A program made the translations under genes and the position numbers. A DNA stretch of 64,000 nucleotides from Pseudomonas syringae (GTDB taxonomy: Bacteria; Pseudomonadota; Gammaproteobacteria; Pseudomonadales; Pseudomonadaceae). The stretch spans positions 3,242,001-3,306,000 of the forward strand of contig NZ_CP066265.1 of NCBI RefSeq assembly GCF_023278085.1. Direction: 5' to 3'. The notes under the pieces were generated by a model. The model was not told where the DNA came from. It did no database searches and saw only the letters and a program-made list of their open reading frames with translations. Each line of letters opens with the position of its first letter. Positions within the stretch are counted from its first letter, which is position 1. Shown here piece after piece: positions 29,548-38,098 of the stretch.

Positions 29548-30638
29548 GACTTGATTACCGCGCTGCAGCCGGTTATCCCATCAGCGGCATCGGTCGCCAG
29601 AATTTCGCCCTTGAACGGGCCTTTCGCGCACAGCCGGACGTCCAGCTGCAACTGTTCGGCGTGGCCCCTTATGACCATCCGGTGCGTCGCCTGATGCATG
29701 CGCCGCGCTGGGCAGCGCCGCTGGACTCGGTGCATCGCCTGCCTGACCGGCTGCGCTTCGAGGGCGCTTACCTGCCGGAGGCGCTGCGCGATGCCGGGAT
29801 CGAGATTTACGTCGCCAACATCAATATGGGCCTGCCGCTGGGCCGCAAACCGGCCGGAATGCGCTACGTATTACAACTGCATGACCTGTTCCAGCTCACC
29901 CAGCAGAACAATCACGGCTCACGCCTGAAGGCCCGGGTCTACCGGTTGACCGATTACCTGTCGATCAGGTGGTCGTTGAAAGTGGCCGACCAGATCTGGA
30001 CGCCGTCACAATTCACCGCAGATGAAGCCGCGCGACTGTTCCCGCAGATCAAGCACAAGCTGCGCGTCATACCGTTGCTGGTAGAGAACTTTACTGGTGA
30101 ACCGGCCGATATCAGCCAGTTGCGCCTGCCTCAGCGCTATTGGCTGTGCGTGGGCACACGCGAGCCGCGCAAGAACATCAAATGGTTCGTCGATGCCTGG
30201 CAGACCGCACGCATGCAGTTTGTCGACACCCCCGAGCTGGTGCTGGTGGGTGGCGATGAGCCGTTGACCGAAGCCCAGCGGCAGTTGCCGGGCCTGCACG
30301 TGCTGACCGGCTTGAGCGATGCTGAACTGCACACGGTGTACCGCAATGCCGAGCGGCTCTGGCAGCCATCGTGGTGCGAAGGCTTCGGCTTGCCGGTGAT
30401 CGAGGCGCTCAATGTCGGGACACCGGTCGCGGTCGCCACAGGTTCGTCGCTGGATGAGGTGGCACCGCCCGACAGTCCGCGTTTTTCGCCCACCGACAGC
30501 GGCAACCTGATTCGCCTGATGGGCACCCTGTCGCAGGCAGCGGAAGATGATCCCGGCGTCGCCCGCGACTGGACCGAGCGCTATCACCTGGACGCTTTTT
30601 GCAAACGCGTGCACGACGCGCTGGAGGAGTTGCGCTGA
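29538..30638 (+). CDS. pslI: glycosyltransferase PslI
   Basis: A 366-residue GT4-type glycosyltransferase beginning MRIGLDYRAAAGYPISGIGR. It has YWLCVGTREPRKNIKWFVDA and the nucleotide-sugar motif WCEGFGLPVIEALNVGTPVA near residues 275-294. It is cytoplasmic and overlaps pslH by 10 bp at the start and pslJ by TGATG at the stop. It follows the P. aeruginosa order. Confidence 0.91.
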   Translation: MRIGLDYRAAAGYPISGIGRQNFALERAFRAQPDVQLQLFGVAPYDHPVRRLMHAPRWAAPLDSVHRLPDRLRFEGAYLPEALRDAGIEIYVANINMGLPLGRKPAGMRYVLQLHDLFQLTQQNNHGSRLKARVYRLTDYLSIRWSLKVADQIWTPSQFTADEAARLFPQIKHKLRVIPLLVENFTGEPADISQLRLPQRYWLCVGTREPRKNIKWFVDAWQTARMQFVDTPELVLVGGDEPLTEAQRQLPGLHVLTGLSDAELHTVYRNAERLWQPSWCEGFGLPVIEALNVGTPVAVATGSSLDEVAPPDSPRFSPTDSGNLIRLMGTLSQAAEDDPGVARDWTERYHLDAFCKRVHDALEELR

Positions 30639-32068
30639 TGCCGCTGGCCATGCCTTTGGGCTTACTGTTCAGCCTGATGTTCGGCGTGATGATCTGGCTG
30701 CTGCCGGCACCGTTCGTGCTGCTGGCCGCGGTCGGCCTCGCGGCGGCGGCCACGGTGATTCGTCGTCCGCTCTGGGGCCTGTTGCTGTTCTGCCTGATCG
30801 GTACATTCCTGCCCTACTCGACCGTGCAGATCGGCGTTCGCACCACGGTCTCCGAAGCGCTGATCATGCTGACGTGGGGCAGTTACCTGTTGCAGGCGAT
30901 GTTTCAGGAACAGCCTCGCGTGCCAGGCATGCTGCGCACCGAGAAACTGCTGGTGGCGCTGATGCTGTTCAGTGCCTTCCCGTTTCTGGTCGGCCAGTTG
31001 ACCGTGGTCGCCGAGGGCAACGGCCCGATCAACTGGGTTCGCTGGCTGTTCAACCTGTCAATCCTGTTTCTGGTGCCGCGCCTGCTGACCGACCGCAAAA
31101 GCCTTGAAAAGGTGGTCATGGCCCTGCTCGGCGGGACCCTGCTGATGCTCCTGCTGTCGATTTCGATTTATGTCACCAAAGGCTCGGCGACCGCCATCAT
31201 CCCGATCCTTGGCAGCCTGGGGTACAGCGGCGCGGATACCCTGAGCGAAAGTCTGCAATCGTTTTCCAGCCGCATGGGCTCGCCGTGGATGCACCCCAAC
31301 GTGGCCGGCGGTGCGCTGGCGATGCTGATGCCACTGGCGTTCTGCTTCGGCATGACCCGCAGCGGATCGGCGCGCAGGCTGGGCCTTGCGGTAGCCGCGC
31401 TGGGCGCCATCGGCCTGTTGCTGACCGGCTCACGCGGTGCACTGGTGAGTCTGGTGGCGGTCATGCTGTGGATGGCCCGCCGACGTGTTCCGCACCTCGG
31501 ACGCTTGTTGATGGGCGGCATGGTGGCCGGTGTCTTGCTGTTGATGTTCTATCCCCCGCTGCAAGAGCGGCTGATGGGGCTGTTCACCAATGACGACGTC
31601 AGCACGGCAATCCGTTTCCTGGAGTACAGCCACTTCCCGGACGCCATGGCCACGTTCCCGTTCGGCATCGGCTTCAAGACCGACCCGCCGGTAGTCGGCT
31701 ATACCCAATTCGGTATCTCCAACCTGTGGTTGAACTTCATCTACAAGATCGGCCTGCCCGGCATGTTGCTGTTCATCGCCGTTACCGTCAGTTGGTGGAA
31801 GGAAGTACGCCCGGCACCCGGGCGAATCGTCCTGACCCGGGACAACGCCATCGCGTTGGGGTGCATGATTGGCGTGCTGTCGGCCCTGTTCAGCGGCCTG
31901 TTCGATCACTATTTCAGTTTTACCAGCGTGCTGGCCGCGCTGTTCTGGCTGTTTGTCGGCATCAGCCTGCATGAAACCAGACGCCTGCGCGCGCTGGCCG
32001 CAAAAACCGATGCTGCAAAAAACCCTAGACACTCCGTTGCCTCACCCGAGCTGGAAGCCTCCGTATGA
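30638..32068 (+). CDS. pslJ: O-antigen ligase/polymerase-like membrane protein PslJ
   Basis: A 476-residue polytopic membrane protein with roughly ten to twelve hydrophobic segments and a Wzy_C/RfaL-type central region. That region includes SPWMHPNVAGGALAMLMPLA and GLLLTGSRGALVSLVAVML. It is the probable Psl polymerase or ligase. A long periplasmic loop lies around residues 310-350. The start at 30638 overlaps the pslI stop; a longer in-frame start 39 bp upstream is inside pslI. The stop overlaps the ATG of the next gene. Confidence 0.88.
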   Translation: MPLAMPLGLLFSLMFGVMIWLLPAPFVLLAAVGLAAAATVIRRPLWGLLLFCLIGTFLPYSTVQIGVRTTVSEALIMLTWGSYLLQAMFQEQPRVPGMLRTEKLLVALMLFSAFPFLVGQLTVVAEGNGPINWVRWLFNLSILFLVPRLLTDRKSLEKVVMALLGGTLLMLLLSISIYVTKGSATAIIPILGSLGYSGADTLSESLQSFSSRMGSPWMHPNVAGGALAMLMPLAFCFGMTRSGSARRLGLAVAALGAIGLLLTGSRGALVSLVAVMLWMARRRVPHLGRLLMGGMVAGVLLLMFYPPLQERLMGLFTNDDVSTAIRFLEYSHFPDAMATFPFGIGFKTDPPVVGYTQFGISNLWLNFIYKIGLPGMLLFIAVTVSWWKEVRPAPGRIVLTRDNAIALGCMIGVLSALFSGLFDHYFSFTSVLAALFWLFVGISLHETRRLRALAAKTDAAKNPRHSVASPELEASV

Positions 32069-32886
32069 AACACCGCATGCTGCACTCACATAACCTCCGA
32101 GAGGCGCTGCCTGATTACGCACGCAAGATGGCCGTGCCGCTTGAAGAGCTGGAAGCGGCTTACCAGTGGATGCTGGACAACGAAGTGTGTTTCGAGACGC
32201 GTATCAAGGAGCGCACGCTGTCGTTCATCTGCTACCTGAATATCGAGCCGCGAATCGAACATCCGCTGGCGCGACGCTTCTACAAACTGTTGGCCAGCGA
32301 AACCCTCGGCGCACTGATCCCCTTGTACGGGATCAACTGGCCGACCCTGCGCGACCGCATGCTGCGCGTCTGGGAGCAGGCCTATAACATCCTGATCTGC
32401 AAGATTCCGAGCCATACCCTGCGCCTGCTGTGGCTGCGCATTGGCGGGGCGAAGATCGGCAAGGGCTCGACGGTCTGGCGCAACACCGAAGTGCTGGGCG
32501 TCGACAGCCTGCGCATCGGCAGTGACACCACGGTGGGCTGGCACTGTCAGCTCGATGCCCGCGGCGGGCTGGTGATCGGCGATCACGTCACCATTGCCTC
32601 GCACGTGCTGATCATCGCGGGTGGACACGACCTCAACGAGCCTGAATTCTGGGCCGTCGGCGGGCCGGTGTTTATTCACGATTACGCCTGGATCTGCAGC
32701 CGTGCCCTGCTCTCATTTGGCGCCGACATCGGTGAAGGCGCGGTGGTCGGTGGCAACAGCGTGGTGTCCAAACCCGTCGCGCCCTACACCATCGTCAGCG
32801 GCCCGAATGCCGAGGTCAAAGGTGAACGCGCCCGTCACCTCAATTACAAGGTGGGCGGCAAAGGCCTGTTCACCTTGTTCCACTGA
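32065..32886 (+). CDS. hexapeptide-repeat acyltransferase in the psl operon
   Basis: A 273-residue protein with a C-terminal left-handed beta-helix of hexapeptide repeats (about 125-250): IGGAKIGKGSTVWRN, SLRIGSDTTVGWHCQ, GLVIGDHVTIASHV, GEGAVVGGNSVVSKPV. The histidine in IIAGGHDLNEPEF fits the WcaF/LacA-type acetyltransferase active site. The N-terminal 110 residues are a helical extension of unknown role. It overlaps pslJ by ATGA and is 15 bp from pslK. P. aeruginosa has no such gene between pslJ and pslK. A polysaccharide O-acetylation role is inferred from position. Confidence 0.85.
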   Translation: MKHRMLHSHNLREALPDYARKMAVPLEELEAAYQWMLDNEVCFETRIKERTLSFICYLNIEPRIEHPLARRFYKLLASETLGALIPLYGINWPTLRDRMLRVWEQAYNILICKIPSHTLRLLWLRIGGAKIGKGSTVWRNTEVLGVDSLRIGSDTTVGWHCQLDARGGLVIGDHVTIASHVLIIAGGHDLNEPEFWAVGGPVFIHDYAWICSRALLSFGADIGEGAVVGGNSVVSKPVAPYTIVSGPNAEVKGERARHLNYKVGGKGLFTLFH

Positions 32887-32901
32887 TCAGCGGCGCGCGC
32901 G

Positions 32902-34317
32902 ATGCTGGGTTCGACACTTTGGCTGACACTGGCCACCCTCACCGGCCTGGCAGCCGGTTTTGCCCGTGAATGGCTGCTGGTCGCGGTCTGGGGTGCAGGC
33001 AGCCAGAGCGATGCGTTTCTGGTCTCGATGTTTTTGCCTGAAGCGCTGCGCATGTCGCTGGCGGCGGGTTTGCTCAGTGCTGCCGCCTTGCCGCTGTATC
33101 AGCAGCGTTCTGCCGATCGGCAACAGCGCTGGCTGGGCGGCATGGCGCCGCGTCTGATGCTGGTTGGCGTGGGCTTGAGTCTGTTGCTGGCAATGGGTGC
33201 CGATGGGCTGGTGCGTCTGATCGGGCCAGGGCTTGATGCAGATGGCTATGCGCAGTCTGCCAGTGGTCTGCGCTGGCTGGCGTGGAGCGCGCCGGGCTTC
33301 CTGCTGCATGCACTGTTTTGCGTGCCGTTGCAGGCCCGTTCACGCTTTGTGCTGGCAGGCCTGGGCTCGCTGTTATTCAACCTGCCGCCGGTGATCTACC
33401 TCGCCGTATTCGGCCACGCGTCCACGTCCACCGGCCTGGCCAGCGCCTGCGTGCTGGGCAGCGTATTGATGCCGGCCGTCTTGTTGCCAGCCGTGTATCG
33501 CTCGGGCTGGCGACCCTGGCAGTGGCAATCGGAGGCCGGTGCGGTGCGCGAGCTGTTGCAACGTATCGGGCCGTTGTTGAGCAGTAATCTGGCCAGTCAG
33601 GGCCTGGCACTGCTTGAGCGAATGGTCGCTTCGCTGCTCGGTGAGGGCGCGGTGACCTGGGTCAACCTGGCGCGCAAGCTGATCAATCTGCCGCTGATCG
33701 CCCTGATGAGTCTGAATCAGGTAGTGCTCGGGCTGATGAGCGGCAGCGCAGGCGATCAGCGCCTGTCGTTACTGAGGCGCGGGCTGGGCAGTGCCACCTT
33801 GTTGACCTTGCCAGCCGTCGCCGGTCTGATCGGTGCAGCGGGCGCGCTGGTCACCCTGCTGTTGCCCGGTCAGACCCACGATGGCCCGCTGCCGGGGCTG
33901 CTGGCGTGGTTTGCCGTACCGCTGATGTTCGGCGCGTGGAATGCGTTGCTGGCACGCTATGCCTACGCCGCCGGTGACACGCGTCTGCCGCTCAACTGTG
34001 AGCTGATCGGCAGCCTGTGTAATGCACTGCTACTCGGGACACTGCCTTTTGTGTTCGGCCTGACCGGCATCGCCATTGCCGCGCTCGGCGGCGCGCTGGT
34101 CACCGGTCTGCTGCTGATGCGCCGTCAGGCGCTGTTGAGCGTGCTGCCGTGGCGCAGTCACTGGCTGCTGGCCAGCCTGTTGATGGTGATCGCTGCCCTG
34201 CTGCTGCATCCACTGCAAAACACCTGGCTGCAACTGGGGCTGAGTTGCGCTTACGGTGCGACGCTGCTGGTCGGGCTGGCGCTGTGGCTCAAGCCCTGGC
34301 GCAACGTGGCGGTCTGA
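32902..34317 (+). CDS. pslK: MurJ-like flippase PslK
   Basis: A 471-residue polytopic protein of the MviN/MurJ-MATE type, beginning MLGSTLWLTLATLTGLAAGF. It has about twelve to fourteen hydrophobic segments, and the ...GAGSQSDAFLVSMFLPEALR segment is characteristic. It probably flips the lipid-linked Psl unit across the inner membrane. It is the last gene of the operon. Its 3' end overlaps the convergent LysR gene by 67 bp, an overlap of real coding on both strands. Confidence 0.88.
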   Translation: MLGSTLWLTLATLTGLAAGFAREWLLVAVWGAGSQSDAFLVSMFLPEALRMSLAAGLLSAAALPLYQQRSADRQQRWLGGMAPRLMLVGVGLSLLLAMGADGLVRLIGPGLDADGYAQSASGLRWLAWSAPGFLLHALFCVPLQARSRFVLAGLGSLLFNLPPVIYLAVFGHASTSTGLASACVLGSVLMPAVLLPAVYRSGWRPWQWQSEAGAVRELLQRIGPLLSSNLASQGLALLERMVASLLGEGAVTWVNLARKLINLPLIALMSLNQVVLGLMSGSAGDQRLSLLRRGLGSATLLTLPAVAGLIGAAGALVTLLLPGQTHDGPLPGLLAWFAVPLMFGAWNALLARYAYAAGDTRLPLNCELIGSLCNALLLGTLPFVFGLTGIAIAALGGALVTGLLLMRRQALLSVLPWRSHWLLASLLMVIAALLLHPLQNTWLQLGLSCAYGATLLVGLALWLKPWRNVAV

Positions 34318-35204
34318 TCGGCGGCCTGGCGACAGGTGTCCCGGAAACGTTCCAGGCTCGGCGAGATGAACTTGTCGCGATGGCGAATCATGAAGAAGCG
34401 GCGATTCAGCGGCGGCAGCGGGCTGGCAAGCGTCTGCAGTTGCCCGCTCGCCAGCAAGTCAGCCACCACCCGGCGGGACAGGCAACTGATGCCAATGCCC
34501 TGCGCCAGGGTGCGTTTTATCGCTTCGGAGCTGCCTATCTGACGCATGTCTTTCAGGTCATGCAGGTGCCTGAGCAGCAGGTGCTCGACTTCCTCACGAG
34601 TGCCCGAGCCCGGCTCGCGCAACAGCCATTCGGCGTTCTGCAAATCACTCAGTGACACCTGTTTCTGGCGGGCCAGCGGATGAGTGCTGCCAGCAACAAT
34701 GACCATCTCATCGACCCGCCATGGCTCGGCGATCAGTTCCGGCAAGTGACAGGGCGCCTCGATCAGCCCCATGTCGATCTCGAACTGCGCAACCTTGCGA
34801 GCGATCAGTGCGCTGTTGCCGATGTCTACGTCCACCCGCAGCAAGGGGGCCGAAGCGCGCAGTGCGCCGACAATCGACGGCAACTCGTAATTGCCGATGG
34901 TGCTGCTACTGCCGATGCGCAAACGGGCATTCAACGCAGCGTCGGGCAACAGAAAGCTGTCTTCGATCTGCTGCGCGTTTTCCAGCATTTGCATGGCGCG
35001 CGGCAATAAGGTCTGGCCGCTGTCGTTGAGTACCAGGCGCTTGCCCACCCGGTCGAACAGGCGAGTGCCCAGCGCGCTTTCCAGTTCGTTCAATGCCGCA
35101 CTGGTTGCCGACTGGGACAGCGCCAGCGCGTTGCCTGCGCTGGTGGTACTGCCAAAGCGGGTGATCGCACAGAAAATCTGTAGCTGACGCAGACTGAGCC
35201 TCAA
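34251..35204 (-). CDS. LysR family transcriptional regulator
   Basis: A 317-residue regulator. The winged helix-turn-helix (about 1-65) reads MRLSLRQLQIFCAITRFGST and LSQSATSAALNELESALG. The effector domain (about 90-295) includes RIGSSSTIGNYELP and LLREPGSGTREEVEHLLL. It is divergent from the TDT-family transporter at 35327 and likely regulates it. An inverted repeat (TACCT-N7-AGGTA) lies in the gap. Its tail overlaps pslK on the other strand, and the last 20 or so residues are Ser/Thr/Ala-rich and probably poorly conserved. Confidence 0.88.
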   Translation of the reverse strand: MRLSLRQLQIFCAITRFGSTTSAGNALALSQSATSAALNELESALGTRLFDRVGKRLVLNDSGQTLLPRAMQMLENAQQIEDSFLLPDAALNARLRIGSSSTIGNYELPSIVGALRASAPLLRVDVDIGNSALIARKVAQFEIDMGLIEAPCHLPELIAEPWRVDEMVIVAGSTHPLARQKQVSLSDLQNAEWLLREPGSGTREEVEHLLLRHLHDLKDMRQIGSSEAIKRTLAQGIGISCLSRRVVADLLASGQLQTLASPLPPLNRRFFMIRHRDKFISPSLERFRDTCRQAADQTATLRQGLSHSASPTSSVAP

Positions 35205-35223
35205 GGGTGAGCTCCGTGATATC

Positions 35224-35240
35224 TACCTGAAAATAAGGTA
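35224..35240. promoter_or_regulatory. LysR-type operator candidate
   Basis: TACCT-N7-AGGTA is a perfect inverted repeat containing a T-N11-A core. It lies in the 122-bp gap between the divergent LysR regulator and the transporter gene. Confidence 0.5.
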
Positions 35241-35326
35241 ACAAAGACCGAGATTACCCGTTTAGAGAATTCATTGTCGATCTTTAAACTGCTGACAGCT
35301 TCCACCGCCGCCCGCAGGAGAACTTC

Positions 35327-36503
35327 ATGAGCAGCTTCGCCACTGTCATCACGCGCCATGCGCCCTTCGCCGCCCTGGCGAGCCCGCGCGAAGCCATTCG
35401 CCAATTCACCCCCAACTGGTTCGCCGTCACCATGGGCACCGGCATTCTGTCGCTGGCTCTCGCGCAACTGCCGGGGAATCTGGCCTTCTTGCGCGACGCA
35501 GGTGAGGCGCTGTGGTTTCTGAATATCGCGCTGTTTGTTCTGTTCAGCGTGATGTATGCGAGCCGCTGGATATTGTTCTTCGACGAAGCCCGGCAGATAT
35601 TCGGCCATTCAACGGTCTCGATGTTCTTCGGCACCATCCCGATGGGGCTGGCTACCCTCATCAACGGCCTGCTGGTATTCGGGCCAGCGCGCTGGGGCGA
35701 TGCCGTGGTGCCGGTTGCCGAAGCGTTGTGGTGGCTGGATGTGGCGATGGCCATGGCGTGCGGTGTGCTGATCCCGTTCATGATGTTCACCCGTCAGGAA
35801 CACAGCATCGAAAAGATGACCGCTGTGTGGCTGCTCCCCGTGGTCGCAGCGGAGGTGGCCGCTGCTTGTGGCGGGTCGCTGACAACGCATCTTGCCGCTG
35901 CCGACTCGCAGTTCACCGTGCTGATCACCAGCTATGTGCTGTGGGCCTATTCGGTGCGGGTGGCGCTGAGCATTCTGGTGATCCTGCTGTTGCGTCTGGT
36001 GTTGCGACAAACTGCCGCACGAAAGCATGGCGGCGTCGAGCTGGCTGGCCCTCGGGCCGATTGGTACGGGCGCATTGGGCATGCTGGTGATGGGCAGCGA
36101 CGCCCCGGCGATCTTTGCCGCGCATGGGCTGGCGTCAGTCGGCAGCGTGGCGGCAGGCATCGGCGTGGTGGTCGGTCTACTTTTCTGGGGGCTGGGCCTG
36201 TGGTGGATGGCGCTGGCCGTGCTGATCACCGCACGTTATTTCAGGCAGGGCCTGACATTCAATCTGGGCTGGTGGGCGTTTACCTTTCCGCTCGGTGTGT
36301 ACGCGCTGGCAACCCTCAAGCTCGGCGCCACGTTGCACCTGGGTTTCTTCGATGTCTTCGGCGTGGGACTGGTCGCGCTGCTGGCCGTGATGTGGTCGAT
36401 CGTGGCGGTGCATACGGTGGCGGGTGCCTGGCGGGGTCACTTGTTCGTCTCGCCCTGCATTGCCGCACGAGTGTGCGCCGGTCGGTCAATCGCCTTGAAC
36501 TAA
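35327..36503 (+). pseudogene. TDT-family (TehA/SLAC1-like) transporter with a frameshift
   Basis: The first 226 codons encode a normal tellurite-resistance/dicarboxylate transporter family (TDT) protein beginning MSSFATVITRHAPFAALASP, with several membrane helices. After LLLRLVL the frame loses family resemblance. The plus-one frame from about 36006 continues as KLPHESMAASSWLALGPIGT and further hydrophobic helices to the stop at 36503. Removing one base in GTTGCGACAAACTG (36001-36014) gives an intact 391-residue protein of normal length. So the copy is broken by one inserted base, or the base is a sequencing error. Without repair the frame runs to 36508 with a low-hydrophobicity tail. TDT relatives export sulfite or carry dicarboxylates; substrate unknown. 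Confidence 0.82.
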
Positions 36504-36553
36504 GTTGAAGAGCAAGGCGCCTGAGACAGACACCTTCCGGACAGAGAGTATTC

Positions 36554-37471
36554 ATGCATACCTCAGCACTTGCCGACAATTACGGCGCCCGTGACCAGAA
36601 CATCGTTATCAACTCTTACACCACCGTACTGCGCAGGAATGGCGTCCCGCACGAGCTGTTCGCCACTTACTGGCGCGACGTTCACGGCCCGTTGTGCGCA
36701 AGGCTTCCAGGCCTGGGCTGGTATGTCCAGCATCACCTGACCCGAGAAAAGGATGCGCATCAGTGGCCGGTCATCGAAGGCGTCAAGCCTTTGCCGGGTT
36801 ACGTGCTGGATGGCGGTGTGGAAATCGGTTTTCTGTCTGCCGAAGACCAGAAGCAGTTCAAGGACGCCAGCTCGCTGCTGTTTTCCGACGAGCAGAACAT
36901 GTTCGAGGAAACCATCGCCTACGACGTGCTGGATGGCTCCAGCACGCTGGTGGATCGCCTGCCTGATCCGATCCCCAACGAAACAGCCATGCAGGACAAG
37001 ATGCACCTGCACGTGCACCTTGCCAGTGATAACCTGCCTGCCGCACGCGAAGCGGTTGCAAAGCTCGCTCGCGACATGGCCGCTTCCGATGCCGTGCTCA
37101 AGTTGCGTCTGCACCTCGCGGAGCCCTACGACAACGCCCAGCCAGCCCCGCCTGCGCCGGACGTTAATCATGAAATCGAAGCATCCCGCCTGCATGTGGT
37201 CATGATGGAGCTGGTCTTTGAATCGGCCTGGACGCGCAGAACCTGGTATGCCAGCGAGCAGTTCAAGACGATCACCGAAGGCATCAGCGAGCATGTACGC
37301 TATATAACGCCGTTTGGTGTCAGTGGTGTCTACACCTATGTGCGCGACGCGATCATGACCACCGCAGGGATACGCGGCAGCCGCCAGGCGCAGTTGATCC
37401 GTCAATTGGGCGCAATCAACCAGACCCGCCCCGAGATCGAAAGCCTGTTTGGGGCGCAATCCGGGGTCTGA
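36554..37471 (+). CDS. EthD-domain-like conserved protein
   Basis: A 305-residue cytoplasmic protein with two dimeric-barrel-like halves. The N-terminal half has NGVPHELFATYWRDVHGPL, the typical EthD-type motif YW...HGP, and the following PGLGWYVQHH. The second half (from about 155) repeats a strand-helix pattern. EthD proteins often accompany degradation or polyketide pathways; no pathway genes are adjacent. The ribosome site is weak (AGAGAG). I cannot name a substrate. Confidence 0.72.
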   Translation: MHTSALADNYGARDQNIVINSYTTVLRRNGVPHELFATYWRDVHGPLCARLPGLGWYVQHHLTREKDAHQWPVIEGVKPLPGYVLDGGVEIGFLSAEDQKQFKDASSLLFSDEQNMFEETIAYDVLDGSSTLVDRLPDPIPNETAMQDKMHLHVHLASDNLPAAREAVAKLARDMAASDAVLKLRLHLAEPYDNAQPAPPAPDVNHEIEASRLHVVMMELVFESAWTRRTWYASEQFKTITEGISEHVRYITPFGVSGVYTYVRDAIMTTAGIRGSRQAQLIRQLGAINQTRPEIESLFGAQSGV

Positions 37472-37557
37472 CACGCGCCTGCCAGCCTGACCTGGTTATG
37501 GGCTGAGCTGAGTACGGAGCGTATCCCCGTTGAAGAACAGAGCGTTAGGTGAAGCCA

Positions 37558-37887
37558 ATGGAAACGCTGACTACTCGTGAGGTGTACCAGCAACTGCGAG
37601 ATGCAGCGATGGGCACGCGGCCGTTACAGCGTGTCGGCCAGCCTCCGCAAGACGGACTGCAGAATGTCGATATCGACGGCTGGCTGTTGACGCTCGAAGT
37701 CACTGAGAACAGCCCCAATCGCTGCCTGTATTGCCTCTGCCCGGATGGCCGGAAGGGCTCGTTGGAAAGCTGGTTGCGCACCGACCCGGTCAGCTTGCTC
37801 AGTGGCTGGGAAGCTGCGCAGATCCAGCGATTGCTGCGTGAGGCTGTTGAATCAGACATTGAGCTAAAGGGAGCCGGGCGTCTGTAG
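37558..37887 (+). CDS. small conserved Pseudomonas protein (DUF7693-like)
   Basis: A 109-residue protein beginning METLTTREVYQQLRDAAMGT. It contains GWLLTLEVTENSPNRCLYCL and a short CxxC-like CLYCLC stretch (residues about 60-65). The ATG at 37558 has AGGTGA upstream; the GTG at 37549 is a less likely start. It has no signal peptide. It lies alone between the EthD-like gene and a REP-like sequence. The DUF name is from memory and uncertain; function unknown. Confidence 0.62.
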   Translation: METLTTREVYQQLRDAAMGTRPLQRVGQPPQDGLQNVDIDGWLLTLEVTENSPNRCLYCLCPDGRKGSLESWLRTDPVSLLSGWEAAQIQRLLREAVESDIELKGAGRL

Positions 37888-37952
37888 GAGCGACCGGGGC
37901 GGCGATCCGCATTGTTTGCGAAGGCGTCGTCTCGGGCAATTTATTCGCGCTT
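37884..37952. repeat. REP-like sequence
   Basis: TGTAGGAGCGACCGGGGC begins right at the end of the small gene and resembles the head of Pseudomonas REP elements (GTAGGAGCGA...CTCGCGA). A partly complementary tail (GCGAAGGCGTCGTC) follows. It appears to be a single degenerate element, not part of an array. Confidence 0.5.
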
Positions 37953-38025
37953 TGAGCAACGCCACCACCCCCCCTGAAATACCGCTCCACAGCCGCCCGC
38001 ATTTTGGCTAGACTCAATCGATTGC

Positions 38026-38056
38026 TGAATCGTTTAACTCCACGATTGAACGATTC
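38026..38056. promoter_or_regulatory. LacI/Cra-like operator pair upstream of the DUF4432 gene
   Basis: GAATCGTT (38027-38034) and AACGATTC (38049-38056) are perfect inverted 8-mers 14 bp apart. TGAATCGTTTAA at 38026-38037 fits the E. coli Cra-type consensus TGAAWCSNTHHW. A palindromic CAATCGATTG lies just upstream at 38015-38024. A LacI-family regulator probably controls the gene at 38099. Confidence 0.5.
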
Positions 38057-38098
38057 TTGCAAAAACATAATTCCAATAATTTCTGAAGGACCACCGCC

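Noticed and set aside
36027..36503. Independent second gene in the 3' half of the TDT transporter
   Set aside because: Its sequence is the natural continuation of the upstream membrane protein in the plus-one frame, so it is a fragment of the same gene.
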